A stretch of DNA of 58,000 nt from Cryptomeria japonica (GCF_030272615.1 NC_081405.1:654496920-654554919); one strand, 5' to 3'. Shown: positions 1 through 11,562, numbered from the stretch's first letter. Notes: generated by a model from the letters alone, not told the origin. Numbers and translations: made by a program.

Positions 1-8
1 TAGGACTG

Positions 9-1628
9 TGATAACTCAATGATGAACCACTAGTACCAAACCGGTACTGAGAGGGGGGGTGAATCAATACAAACACAAATACAATCCAAAAACTAGTTTG
101 ATAGCAAACACTCACAGTGACTGATAAATAAAGATACTGGTAAAACAAAGTGCAATTAGTAGCATCCAGAATAACTCAATCAGTCATGAACCGGTCACTT
201 ACTAAGCTTTTCACTTAGCTCAATACCACATTATCATAAAATTATCATGCATGAACTAGTAGACCTAACCATCAAGTCTTCACAACAGTGAGTTCAATAT
301 GTTTTATAGACAGACATAAAACATAGAAACTTCATGTGCATAACAGATAAAACAAAGCATCACAAGACAAAAGCATTTCTCATGACACACATATTTTTCA
401 CGTGGAAACACAACTAGGAAAAACCATGGTGGGGATGAATACCCACAAGCTTCTTTTCGAACTCTTTAGAAGTCTGCTCTATTAGGAGCCTTATCTGGTT
501 AAGAACATTACAATAGGTTCTGGTAGGAACCAATCCTGTTAGGGATCACCCGATTAAGGGATACCCGGTTAAGGGTTAAACCCAGTAGGGTCACCTTGTT
601 AGAGGATTTTAAGAACTCAATAGCTGAAAGGATCTCCTAAGCTTCTCTAGCTTCTCAGAACTCATTAGCTTTGAGTTACCTGATTAAGGGATTTACAGCA
701 AGCCAGTTAAGACCACCCAATTTAAGGGATTTTGAATCAAGCCAGTTAAGGCTACCCTGTTAGGGGATTTTGCAACTGTTCAAGTGGTTAGAGATCAACA
801 GATATTACAATGATCTATTAATGGTACTTAATACTAATACAGATCCGTTTAGGCTCCTCTTTTTCTTCTACACATACACTCTGCAGGTATCTCTTTTCTC
901 CTATGGTCTGGCAAGAATCTTGTATCACTTTTGTTGGATACACACTCACAACTTTTTGCCAACAACTTTAGATAGAAACCTAACATTGACCTTATAGGGA
1001 ACATACAGGTTGGTAGCAAAAACCCTAAACCCTAAACCTGTTAGGTTGAGCAATTCAAATGGTTTGATCCTGACCGTTGAAACATACTGCATTGAATGCA
1101 CCAGTCTTGAGTTGATGTCAAGACATTCTCCATTGTCCATTATGCACCGTTTTCATGGCGGCTGATAACCCATCACGCGTTATCACTATTTGACAGACTT
1201 CGCACATTCCCGAGGTAGATAGGAATAGTCTTCTTCATGCAAGATCCTTCACGCGCACAGAGCTTATGTGGCAACATGATCTATCCTCCATCATACTACT
1301 AACTCATCACACAAAGATCACCAATTGAGTCACACAGACTTGAGATACTCCAACCGAAAACCCCGAAGTGGAAGCTGCCTTACCAACCAGTAGTCATACA
1401 GTGCTTCCTTGTGCTGATTCCCATAACTGCATGCCGGTTCACTTTGAACAAATGTACCACTTCACTTTGGCATATATTGGTTCACACATATGCCAGTATC
1501 TCCTTCTTCACTTATTTCATGTGCCAGTTCACACTATGTCTCATATTGACATCAATGACAACATACAATATCATTATGTCTTCATGCTAGTTTACATAAG
1601 GCTCATGCCGGTTCACATAATGCCAACA
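9..1628 (-). repeat. Copia-1 3' LTR
   Basis: The left copy of the terminal repeat, about 1,620 bp; on the element strand it runs TGTTGG...TATCA. It aligns throughout with 6033-7637. The visible differences are mostly C/T and G/A changes, many at CCGG or CNG sites, and this copy keeps about 16 bp near 550-575 that the right copy lacks. It holds many short motifs of the type CCGGTTAAGGG around 500-760 and a block near 399-434 that recurs in other Copia LTRs here. Open frames inside it (for example 770-997) recur in the other LTR and are not genes. Confidence 0.95.
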
Positions 1629-1655
1629 ATCTACATCGTTGGCATTGATGGCAAT
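1629..1655 (-). other. Copia-1 polypurine tract, decayed
   Basis: This lies directly inside the 3' LTR, where second-strand DNA synthesis is primed. In Copia-2 the matching site is a clean purine run (AAAGGGGGAGAT on the element strand). Here the run is broken by several changes (plus strand atctacatcg where Copia-2 has atctcccccttt), while the flanking GCCATCAATGCC is kept. Confidence 0.75.
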
Positions 1656-1820
1656 ATACAAAAGATATCTTCTTTGCTTCACATCTTCTCCCCATTTTCT
1701 GCATATATCTTTTCACTTCACTTCTTCTCCCCCTTTGACAACAATGCCAAAGTGGAGGTACTATCACCACTGTTTCCTTATGTTGCTCCCCTTGAGGAGT
1801 AGCATCCTTAAACACACCAA

Positions 1821-2705
1821 TCAACCAAAGATTTGTCTATGCAGTACCTGACTGATGTGGAACAACCACTTTTTATTCACCTCATGAAGGGGCAATACCC
1901 CTAATTCACCTCTCAAATGCACAAATGGTGTCTTTGGGAGAGGCTTGGTGAATATGTCTACTAACTGCTCCTTACTGGACACATGCCCTAGTGCAATCTC
2001 TTTATTCTGAACCTTTTCCCTCAAGAAATGATACTTAAGCTCAAAATGCTTGGTTCTAGAATGTAAACCCAGATTCTTTGATATATTGATAGCACTTGTG
2101 TTATCACAGAATATACTTACCAGTTCAGGTACAGGGATCTTGAAGCCTTCCAGTACATGCTTCATCTAGATTGTCTAAGTGTAGTTCATGAAAGCTGCAA
2201 CATACTCCGCTTCCGCTATAGACTGAGAGATGCAACTCTACTTTTTACTCATCCATGAGACCAGTCTACCACCGAGAAAGAATGCACCACCGGCTATGCT
2301 CTTCCGGTCATCCACATTACCGGCCCAATCAGCATCTATGAATACTTTTAGATTGAAATTATTGTTGTATGGGTACCACAATCCATAGTCAATTTTCCCC
2401 TTCAGATACCTAAGAATCTGCTTGACTGCACTCAAGTGAGATTCTCTTGGACTCTTCTGGAACCTTGTAGTGATGCCAACTACATGTGCAATATCCATTC
2501 TGCTATGCACTACATAATGCAACTTACCAATCATTGATTGGTATTCCTTCTCATCAACCAATGTAGAATCATCTTCCTTTGTCAATTTGCAACCGGTCAC
2601 CATCGGTGTACCAACTGGTTTTCTATCTTCCATGCCAAAAGTCTTCAACACCTCTTTGACATATTTGGACTGAGTGATGAAGATTCCATCTTTCATCTGT
2701 TGGAT
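1821..2705 (-). pseudogene. Copia-1 connection and RNase H domain
   Basis: The C-terminal part of pol, from KDGIFITQSKYVKEVLKTFGM through ADWAGNVDDRKSIAGG (with the RNase H Asp) to the CDNTSAI and RTKHFELKYHF blocks. Three in-frame TAG stops (2238, 2175, 2166) interrupt it; the first sits in SKK-Q-SC, where Copia-2 has glutamine. The frame closes at 1821, about 190 bp before the polypurine tract. No frameshift is seen relative to gag. Confidence 0.93.
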
Positions 2706-3365
2706 CTATAGTCCAATGAAGAACTTAATCTCCCCTATGAGTGACATTTCAAACTCTTTCTTCATCTCATCAGCAAACTCATGACTCATCTTGTCATCTC
2801 CACCAAAGATGATGTCATCAACAAAGACTTCATAGATCAGGATCTGATCTTCTTCAGACTTCAAGTAGATATTACTATCTTCACTTGTTCTCTCAAATCC
2901 AATCTTCACAAGATGGGAATGTAGGCGCTCATACCATGCCCTAGGTGCTTGCTTTAGACCATATAATGCTTTGAGTAGCCTACATACCATGTCACTGTCT
3001 TTAGATAGGGTAAACCCATCTGGTTGCTCAATATATACCTCCTCTTCAAGTACACCATTTAGGAATGCAGATTTTACATCCATTTGATACACCTTGAATC
3101 TCTTAAAAGCTGCATATGCAAGAAGCATACGAACTCCTTCCAATCTGGCTATAGGAGCAAAGGTTTCCCCATAGTCTTCACCTTCTTCTTGAGCATATCC
3201 TTTGCATACCAGTCTGGCTTTATTCCTAATCACTGTGCCATCCTCATTCAACTTACTTCTAAACACCCATTTGGTGCCAATGACATTCTTATGCTCTGGT
3301 CTGGGTACCAAGGACCATGTACCATTTTTCTCTATTTGGTCAAGTTCTTCTTCCATTGCCTTGAT
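2706..3365 (-). pseudogene. Copia-1 reverse transcriptase
   Basis: Copia reverse transcriptase from [13 protein letters not shown] to FIGL. It shows the hallmark blocks [16 protein letters not shown], GVDYxETFAP-like ([14 protein letters not shown]), [11 protein letters not shown], the [12 protein letters not shown] block and the active site [10 protein letters not shown] (the YVDD box, with Phe at the first position). It ends at a TAG (2706) just before IQQ, where the frame continues. The TAG is explained by CAG to TAG. Confidence 0.95.
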
Positions 3366-3656
3366 CTAGTCTTCATCATTATGAGCCTCTTTGAATGATT
3401 TAGGCTCAAATTCAGAGATCATGCATAAGTTTTCTCTGATTTTTCTTTCGGTAAGGATTCCTACATCCTTATCACCTATGATCTACTTGGGATCATGATT
3501 CAACTTGACATACCGAGGAATGGTCTTAATTGGTTCTTCTTGCTTTTCTTCTTCATCCTTATCTTCATCAGTATCAACATTCACCGGTTCAGGAACACTG
3601 TTACTGGTGCTCGCTTGACTGACAATCGGTTCCCAGAAGGTTGCAACCGGTTCATT

Positions 3657-4625
3657 TTAAACTTTCTCACAGTTGGTTTTCTCAGTCTTCTCAGAGGATT
3701 CATCAACTCTTACATTGATGCTTTCCATAATTCTCTGAGTCCTATTGTTGTAGCACTTGAAAGCTTTACTTTTGGTGGAATATCCTAGAAATATTCCTTC
3801 ATCACATTTAGCTTCAAATTTGCCCTGATATTCACTCCTCTTGATGTAACATTTGCTACCAAAGACCTTAAAATAATTTACCACAGGGGTCTTACCAGTC
3901 CAATACTCATAAGGAGTTTTATCCTTGCCCTTTTTGATGAGTACCCGGTTCATAGTGTAAACTGCAGTGCTCACCGCTTCTCTCCAAAAGGTGTGAGCAA
4001 CCTTTCCTTGGATCAACATAGTTCTAGCTGCTTCAACCACAGTCTGGTTATTTATCTCTGCTAGGCCATTCTGTTGTGGAGTCTGGGGGGTAGACAGTTG
4101 TCTCTTGATGCCAAATTCTTTGCAATACTTGTTGAATTCACTAGAAGTTACTTCCCCTCCTTGATTAGTTTTGAGACACCTGATCCTTTTACCGCTTTCC
4201 TTTTCGACTAATGCTCTAAAAGCTTTAAATTTCCCAAAAGATTCAGACTTGTCTTTCAAGAATGTGACCCACATCATTCTTGAGCAGTCATCAGTGAGAA
4301 TCATGAAGTACCTATCACCCTGCACACTTCTAGTTTTCATAGGACCACATAAATCAGTATGCACAAGATCAAGCAAGTTGTCAGCAGTGAAAGATTTACC
4401 TTTAAAAGTTGAGGAAGACATTTTCCCCAATTGACATTCTCTACACAAGGTATTATCCGGTTTGCTTAGCACCGACAATCCTCTAACTGCCTTGATCTTA
4501 CTAGCCTTCACAATGTTGTCAAAGTTCACATGGCAGAATCTCCTATGCCATATCCAGCTATCATCAAGCTTAGCCCTAAGACATGTACTTATATTAGCAT
4601 TTAGATGAAATAGGTTACCTTTAGT
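3657..4625 (-). pseudogene. Copia-1 integrase, catalytic Asp lost
   Basis: The enzyme that inserts the DNA copy. An HHCC zinc region is present (WHRRFCH, then CRECQLGK), then the core with HTDLCGP carrying the first catalytic Asp. The second Asp, found in DQGSEF of Copia-2, is Asn here (TNQGGE), so the DDE triad is broken. The Glu in the PQQNGLAE block is present. The C-terminal part keeps the plant Copia signature VFGSKCY...FLGYS. A TAA at 3657 is followed in frame by an acidic linker, with TAG at 3483 and 3366. Confidence 0.92.
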
Positions 4626-5060
4626 TTACATGTCGGTGGCTACCAATTTACCATCTTTACCTTTGATTATGCAAACTCCATTCTTGAATTGTAGAGTGAG
4701 TCCACTGTCATTTAACTGGGAAACACTTAGAAGGTTGTGTCTAAGACCATCAACCCAATACACATTGTCAGCACTACTCTTTCCATTCAAGGAGATGGAC
4801 CCTCTACCTTTGACCATGCATGGTGCATCATTGCCAAAGTGAACCACACCACCATCATACTCTTCTAATGATAGAAACTTGCTCCGGTCACTAGTCATAT
4901 GGTGAGAGCAACCACTGTCAATGATCCACTCATTGGAATCATCAAACTGGGAGACAAGAGCCTTCTTATCTGTCACATCTTCCTTTACAGCAATGAACAC
5001 AATGTCTTCATTTTCTTCATCTTCAGATTCCTCATCTGTGACACCTTCATCAACTGCCAC
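4626..5060 (-). pseudogene. Copia-1 protease and gag-pre-integrase start
   Basis: The aspartic protease that cuts the polyprotein. The motif IIDSGCSHHMTS holds the catalytic Asp in the Copia form DSG. It is followed by the glycine-rich flap region and by the HNLLSVSQL stretch typical of plant Copia elements. It is in the same frame as gag and ends at a TAA (4626), after which the frame continues into the integrase zinc region. An acidic Glu/Asp-rich linker comes before it. Confidence 0.92.
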
Positions 5061-5075
5061 AAAACAATTTCTCTA

Positions 5076-5963
5076 GTTTCCTCTTTTGAATTTCTTGAAC
5101 CTTTCCGGTTTGTCCTTGTTGTCACTATTAGGACAGTTCATAGCAATATGTCTTATCTAGTTGCAGGAGAAACATTTCAAAGGTAGTTCACCTTTGTATT
5201 TACTAGTTCCTTTTGGGAATCTCCTGGCCAGAAGAGCTTCAAATTCCATCAGAAACTCTTCATCCTTCATCTCTCTATTCTGACTAGGTTCCCCATTAGT
5301 GCTAGCCTCTTTTCCTTTTCTGGATGGTATAGCAAAAGCTTTAAAAGCTGATTCTGACTTGTGAATACTACCATCAAAGCTATTTAGCTCATAGGCTATC
5401 AACTTGGCTATGATGGAGTCCAAGCATGCCTTAGACTTGTGTATTGATCTTAGCTCCTGAATAGCAGCAACCCTTATTGCATAGACCGGCAATAGGGATC
5501 TCAGGACTTTACTTACCACAGTGGAATCTTCTATTTTTCCACCTGCACTTTTTATTTCTCCAACAACTATTTTGATTCTTATTCCATATTGTTGAATGGT
5601 CTCTCCTTCAACCATTCTCATGTCTTCAAACTTTCCTCTCAAGCTCTCTTCCTTAGCTTGTTTTACATGCTCATCACCACCATAGATATTTTCAAGAGCA
5701 TCCCATACTTCTTTGGGATTTGTCTTGTCCTGGACATCAATAAACTCAATGTCAGATAGACTACTAACGAGGGCTTCCTTGACTTGCCCATTTTCTTGTA
5801 TCTCTCTCTTTTGGTCATTGGTGAGAGTACTGGTAGGAACAACATATACATTTTCAACATAACTCCAATGTTGAACACCCATGCTTTTTATGAATATCTT
5901 CATATGGTCTTTCCATATACCAAAGTTTTCCCTGTTGAACTTTGGACCTTCCCTCTTCATCAT
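5076..5963 (-). pseudogene. gag: Copia-1 gag (capsid/nucleocapsid)
   Basis: The virus-like-particle protein of the element. From the Met pair at 5963 it reads 268 codons of Copia gag (start MMKREGPKFN, a tryptophan-rich N-terminal block, then a helical region). The first zinc-knuckle cysteines, CFSC, fall at the end of the frame. A TAG stop at 5157 sits inside the knuckle: reading through gives a C-x2-C-x4-H-x4-C pattern, with Arg where Gly is common. A second TAG is at 5073. The start is chosen because Copia-2 has the same MMKxEGP start. The frame runs on into protease, as usual for single-ORF Copia elements. Confidence 0.9.
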
Positions 5964-6018
5964 TTGGCTAGGATCTTTTCCTCAAGCGGTTAAGCTTACA
6001 ACACAGAGGACCTGGAGG

Positions 6019-6030
6019 GCTCTGATACCA
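6019..6030 (-). other. Copia-1 primer binding site (tRNA-iMet)
   Basis: On the minus strand this reads TGGTATCAGAGC, complementary to the 3' end of plant initiator methionine tRNA, the usual primer for Copia elements. It lies 2 bp inside the 5' LTR. All 12 bases are intact, unlike Copia-2. Confidence 0.95.
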
Positions 6031-6032
6031 AT

Positions 6033-7637
6033 TGATAACTCAATGATGAACCACTAGTACCAAACCGGTACTGAGAGGTGGGGTGAATCATTATAGACAC
6101 AAATACAGTCCAAAAACCAATTTGACAGCAAACACTCACAATGACTGATAAACAGAGATACCGGTAAAACAAAGTGCAACCGGTAGCATCCAGAATAACT
6201 CAATCAGTCATGAACCGGTCACTTACTAAGCTTTTCACTTAGCTCAATACCACATTATCATAAAATTCTCATGCATGAACTAGTAGACCTTACCATCAAA
6301 TCTTCACAACAGTGAGTTCAATATGTTTTATAGACAGGCATAAAACATAGAAACTTCATGTGCATAACAGATAAAACAAAGCATCACAAGACAAAAGCAT
6401 TTCTCATGACACACATATTTTTCACATGGAAACCCAACTGGGAAAAACCACGGTGGGGATGAATACCCACAAGCTGCTTTTTGAACTCTTTAGAAGACCG
6501 CTCTATTAGGAGCCTTGCCTGGTTAAGAACATTACAATAGGTTCTGGTAGGAACCAATCCTATTAGGGATCACCCGGTTAAGGGTTAAACCCGGTAGGGT
6601 CACCTTGTTAGAGGATTTTAAGAACTCAATAGCTGAAAGGATCTCCTAAGCTTCTCTAGCTTCTCAGAACTCATTAGCTTCGAGTTACCCGGTTAAGGGA
6701 TTTACAGCAAGCCGGTTAAGACCACCCGATTTAAGGGATTTTGAATCAAGCCAGTTAAGGCTACCCTGTTAGGGGATTTTGCAACTATTGAAGTGGTTAG
6801 AGATCAACAGATATTACAATGATCTATTAACAGTACTTAATACTAATACAGATTCATTTAGGCTCCTCTTTTTCTTCTGCACATACACTCTGCAGGTATC
6901 TCTTTTCTCCTATGGTCTAGCAAGAATCTTGTATCACTTTTGTTGGATACACACTCACAACTTTTTTCCAACAACTTTAGACATAAACCTAACATCGACC
7001 TTATAGGGAACATACAGGTTGGTAGCAAAAACCCTAAACCCTAAACCTGTTAGGTTGAGCAATTCAAATGGTTCGATCCTGACTGTTGAAACATACTGCA
7101 TTGAATGCACTAGTCTTGAGTCAATCTCAAGACATTCTCCATCGTCCATTATCCACCATTTTCATGGTGGCTGATAACCCATCACGTGTTATCACTATTT
7201 GATAGACTTTGCACTTTCCCAAGGTAGATAGGAATAGTCTTCTTCATGCAAGATCCTTCACGCGCACAAAGCTTACATGGAAACACGATCTGTCCTCCAT
7301 CATACTACTAACTCATCACACAAAGATCATCGATTGAGTCACACAAACTTGAGATACTCCAATCGGAAACCCCGAAGTGGAAGCTACCTTACCAACCGGT
7401 AGTCACACAGTGCTTCCATGTGATGGTTCCCATAACTACATGCCGGTTCACTTTGAACAAATGTGTCGCTTCACTTTGGCATATACCGGTTCACACATAT
7501 GTTGGTATCTCCTTCTTCATTTATCTCATGTGTCGGTTCACACTATGTCTCATATTGACATCAATGACAACATACAATATCATTATGTCTTCATGCCAGT
7601 TTACATAAGGTTCATACCGGTTCACATAATGCCAATA
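6033..7637 (-). repeat. Copia-1 5' LTR
   Basis: The right copy of the repeat, about 1,605 bp, is the promoter-bearing LTR because the element runs on the minus strand. It abuts the primer binding site on its left. It keeps more CCGG sites than the left copy, for example around 6160-6185. The outer end reads TA where TG is expected, a single G-to-A change, which would probably impair integration. I could not fix a TATA box with confidence. Confidence 0.95.
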
Positions 7638-7707
7638 GACTGGATATATATATTTTTGGACCATATTAAAACTTAGAGATGATTTTTTAATATTGGATCA
7701 TATCTAG

Positions 7708-7790
7708 TTTTTTTTTTTGGCATGGTGAACAATGGTTTTCATATATTGTTCTAACTAATAAAAAAAAAGGTTTTAAGGACCCGAAACCTT
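7708..7790 (-). other. Retroposon-like 3' tail with poly(A)
   Basis: On the minus strand the sequence GGTTTCGGGTCCTTAAAACC is followed by a T run, a short spacer and about 11 A (plus-strand T run near 7709-7720). A close relative of the first motif ends the retroposon at 37018-38645. I read this as the 3' end of the retrosequence above. I found no target duplication. Confidence 0.5.
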
Positions 7791-7931
7791 TACATAGGAG
7801 AATAAGAGATCATCAAAAAGAAACTAGATTTGCTATAGCTTACAAAAAGACCAGAAAAAACCTAGTCAACCGAAAGGATAGCAAAAGAAAGGAACAATAG
7901 AGCAAAAAAAACCAAAGAAAACACAACACAA

Positions 7932-8507
7932 CTAAAAATACTTAAGGAGCTCCTTCGCCTTATTCACGAGCTGATCATAGTTTTTCATGACAGCTTTGAA
8001 TTCTTCCAGGTCCTTGTTTGGCTTTTTCTCCTTCTTTTTACCTTTGGTCCTTGTTCTAGGTCCTTGCACTTCTCCCATGCCATCCATATTAGGATCAATC
8101 TCTAGGGAATCCTTCTCCTCTTCCATTTTGTTGATGAGGATTGTTGTGTTGCCAGCTGAAGCCTTCAAAATATTTAAGCTTTGTTCTGCAATTCTTTTGA
8201 GGCTTTCTTCAATTTTGTTGACTTTTTTATTAGTTTCCTCCATTCTTTGATCCATACCAATCTCATTATTTTTCCTCTCAGTCAAGTCTTTCTCGATTTG
8301 CTCAAACCTGGGGTTAAAGGAGTCTCTGATCTCTTCGGCTTTAGCAACTATTTTAGTAAGATCCTCAACCTATTCTACCATTGACTTGCCTCCACCAAAA
8401 CTAATAGTCTCTAGAATTTGGACTCTGTGATTGAGCTTCTTAATATCCTCCATAGCTTTCTTGTAACTAGAAATTAGCCACTCAATGGTGTCCACAAAGC
8501 CTTTCAT
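7932..8507 (-). pseudogene. Coiled-coil retrosequence, unknown product
   Basis: Not recognised as a family. From the ATG at 8507 a single frame of about 190 codons (MKGFVDTIEWLISSY...) runs to a stop at 7932 and is broken by one TAG (after MVE, near 8370) that CAG-to-TAG explains. The protein is charged and helical with heptad-like spacing (TERKNNEIGMDQRMEETNKK), a low-complexity lysine patch (KGKKKEKKPNK), and no cysteines or membrane segment. Downstream on the same strand are GGTTTCGGGTCC and, farther on, a run of A, as in LINE or processed-transcript tails. It may be a LINE first ORF or a retroposed host gene. Confidence 0.6.
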
Positions 8508-8599
8508 ATATTGTTATGCATGGTTAAGGTTGAAATACTTTTATATTTATGATTTTATGTATTCTTCAATTACATACATACATGTTATTTTACATGTGA

Positions 8600-9485
8600 T
8601 ATACATCCCCTTCAGACATGCACTCTGGACATCCCCTTAAGACATCCTAATAGGTCCTAACTTTAGATCCCCTTATGTGAAGTATGCTAAATTATATAAA
8701 TTGTTACATATGCAAGCTTGGTTGAACAACTTTTAAATGTATTCTTTTATGTTATACATCCCCTTAAGAAATCCTAATAGGCCCTAATTTTAGATCCCCT
8801 TATGAACTAAGTATGCTAAATTATATATATATATATACATTGTTATTCAATTTTTCACGAGTTCACACACATGTAAATTCTTTTCTTTATTACATTAGAT
8901 TATTAGTAATTATTTATATTACTTGATTTAGAAAATATATTTTGATCTTTCATTGACATCCCCTTAAGACATCCCCTTAAGAAAAGTTAGGTATAGTCCT
9001 AGGATCTAGTCTTAAATAATGTTAAACTCTAGATTAATATCAAACTTAGCTCTTACTTTAGTACTAGTTGTGAAGAAAAGCAAGCATCCTATACCACTTG
9101 TGGTCATTGTCATTAAAGTTGAAGTGTTATAGCAAACACAACATGTAATATTGTTAATAATATTTCCACAACCTACTAAAATGATCCATAAACCTATATA
9201 AATACCAATACCAATACCAACCATAAAACCTAGTATATATCATTTGCATATCAATCTAACTAAAATGTAGAAATTATTTGCATATCAATCTAACTGAAAT
9301 GTAACACATGAAATTTGAATATTGTAACACATAAAATAAATATGTAACTCAGAATTATGAAATTTCTATAAACACGTAACACAATTAAGTAGACAAATTC
9401 AATAATAATGAGTTCAAAGAAATTGAATACTAATTTAGCATGTATTATGATCCCCTTAAGACATCCCCTTAAGACATCCTTTTTC
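8600..9485. repeat. Clustered CCCCTTAAGACAT motif
   Basis: A stretch without a gene. About nine copies of [CG]ATCCCCTTAAGACAT or near variants occur (around 8607, 8632, 8667, 8757, 8796, 8958, 8970, 9451 and 9463). Two copies sit inside a longer duplicated block of about 75 bp (near 8629-8705 and 8755-8840) that also carries CTAATAGG and AAGTATGCTAAATTATAT. The core CTTAAG is a palindrome. The rest is AT-rich with a TA microsatellite near 8822-8838. Confidence 0.6.
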
Positions 9486-9689
9486 GACTAAATTATACAC
9501 TAAATAATAAATTTTAAATATTAAGAAAAGGTGTTGATGAATTAGGAGAGTGATCTAGTGTGCACCTAATTCAGAGTGAGAGCTCATTGTAACACATAAA
9601 ATTTCTAGATAAACATGTCACATGTATGAAATGTCTAGGTATTATGTTTAAAATAAGGCTACAAATGCAATGTCCATAGTTCATGTATA

Positions 9690-9800
9690 ATATCTAAATG
9701 TCCACAACATTTATAATAGAAATCGAGTGCATAATAGAAATATAAAGTTCACAACATGTATAATAGAAATGTCTACAACATGTATAATAGAAATGTCAGA
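9690..9800. repeat. Short tandem repeat, AACATGTATAATAGAAATGT
   Basis: Three to four imperfect copies of a unit of roughly 25-30 bp built on ACAACATGTATAATAGAAATGTC lie in AT-rich DNA just downstream of the relic gene's stop codon. I see no gene from 8508 to 9859. Confidence 0.55.
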
Positions 9801-9859
9801 TATACATAATAAAAGAAGCAAACATGTATATATAACAATATAATGAGCTATGTTGCGCC

Positions 9860-11484
9860 CTATCCTGATCCCTGATCTGATCCGTCACCTGCTCTAGGGG
9901 CCTACATTGTGTACAAAATTTCCATATTAAAAAAATTATATATATAGTGGATCCTGATGAATAGGAAAAAAATAAGACACATCAATTTAAATTTAAATTT
10001 AAATATAAATTTACCTGTGTATCCTGATGAATAGGATCACCAAGTGCCTGGAAATCTCCATATCTCACATCCATCATAATCTCCTGTAATATATATTTAA
10101 AATTAAAAAAATATGTCAGTGGTAGTGAATACATAGACACTTTATATATACAACTAAGTTAAAATCAAAATTTCCAGTTTCTTACCTTATTCCTCTCCTT
10201 GAATGCACGCCCGATGCCAAATATCTTCGAAGAGTGTAATGACACAACATCTGGATCAATAAAGTCATCCATAAGAAGAGTTGAAAAAGCTCATCGCTGA
10301 ACTCCTGGAGTCTATGGTGTAGGATGCACTATAGTCTCGGAAGCTATAGGAGGTATCGAAATATCCTCCTTCCTAGAACTACCAGGCTCTGAATCTCCTC
10401 CACCATGGCTGGTACTAGTCGAGGATCTCTGAAGTACTCATCCAATGAACTTAGGCAGTTGCTGAGGAGTGATCCCATGTAATTTAGATACAGCCTAATA
10501 AGCATCCACAAGATCACTAACTAAATAGGATCTCATCTGACACAAATGATCCTTAGGTAAACGTGTGATCTCTGTAGGCAACGGTAGCTCATAACGAATA
10601 TATGGGTCATTAAATGGATTCATCTCATCAACAATAGGGGTAGTATGAGAATGCAATATATATATCCCCATGTGATCAGAATTCATCTCATCAACCTGAG
10701 TAGCAATGTTGGCAATGCTAGAATACATGCCAACGTGTTCCTCCTCATCTGCCATATCACCAGCACCACCTGTGACCAAATCCAAAACTTTTGGGAAAAC
10801 TGAAAGGTTCTGACCCACCATTTCCCTCTTACTAGGGGGCTATGTATGATGGTGTCCAAATCTATGTGCAAATCTACCCCTACCCTACCCAGCATGTCGT
10901 GGAAAGTTTGTTTAATCAACATCATATCCTAGATAAAATTTTGCATACAATTGTTTGCAGAAATACTATGGCAGCTCATCCTTCTATGACCACCTATGAT
11001 GTGTCGCCAACCATCTAGGATATATGAATGGTGAAAAAATAGGATCCTCACATCTCGTGGCCCGATATCCTCTAACCACAACCATTTCCATGTAAAATGG
11101 GAACATGGATTTCACATTCACTATAGAAACATCTCTATCTATTATTTTCCATTTAACTATGCCATAGATAGTGTGAGATATAATCCTATAAAAATTCTCA
11201 ATGTGAGGGTCATCATATGGGTTGTATGATTGAGCAAGCTCAATCATACGCATCATCTCATCTCTAATACATTCTAATTTATCTCTATTGGCCAACACAT
11301 AAGTGTTGTTTAAAGTTCATTGTAATTGTGCTAGAGAGGACTGCATTCTCAAAATAGTCTCAGTATGAGCAGTCTCTAAATTCTCAGGAGTACTCTCAGT
11401 AGTCTCAAACCTATGTGAGGTTTGCTGAGGATCAGGATGCACACTCTACTCATAAGAAAATTGTTGTGAACCACTAGAAGCCAT
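9860..11484 (-). pseudogene. Three-exon relic gene of unknown function
   Basis: Not recognised. The frame starts at 11484 (MASSGSQQFSYE) and exon 1 runs to 10186 (433 codons). Intron 1 (10185-10084) has donor AAG|GTAAGA and acceptor TTACAG|G; exon 2 is 10083-10015 (23 codons); intron 2 (10014-9902) has CAG|GTAAAT and TGTAG|G; exon 3 is 9901-9860 and ends TAG. All junctions are phase 0. Eleven premature stops (seven TAG, three TGA, one TAA) interrupt exon 1 with no net frameshift, each explicable as C-to-T in CAG, CGA or CAA. The protein would be about 469 residues, His/Pro-rich in the middle, with no visible catalytic motif or membrane segment. It could be a transposon-borne gene or a host gene relic. 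Confidence 0.75.
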
Positions 11485-11510
11485 ATCTAGATGTGATGTA
11501 AAATTTATGA

Positions 11511-11520
<10 letters not shown>

Positions 11521-11558
<38 letters not shown>
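11521..11558. repeat. (GT)19 microsatellite
   Basis: An uninterrupted GT run preceded by a short AT run, about 35 bp upstream of the relic gene's start codon on its template side. Likely polymorphic in length. Confidence 0.97.

Positions 11559-11559
<1 letters not shown>

Positions 11560-11562
<3 letters not shown>

Larger units (their letters stand above)
9..7637 (-). mobile_element. Copia-1: near-complete Ty1/Copia LTR retrotransposon
   Basis: A 7.6-kb element with two long terminal repeats, an intact primer binding site, and gag, protease, integrase, reverse transcriptase and RNase H in Copia order, all on the minus strand. The outer ends read TG and CA (the right end has mutated to TA). 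A perfect 5-bp target duplication, GACTG, lies at 4-8 and 7638-7642. The whole gag-pol from 5963 to 1821 stays in one frame and is broken by ten stops (eight TAG, two TAA) with no net frameshift. It cannot move by itself. It resembles Copia-2 at 14.5 kb in protein, LTR layout and PBS. Confidence 0.96.

Noticed and set aside
770-1140. Open frames 770-997 (plus) and 946-1140 (minus), repeated at 6779-7149
   Set aside because: They lie in both LTRs of Copia-1 on opposite strands; their repetition reflects LTR duplication, and they have no domain.
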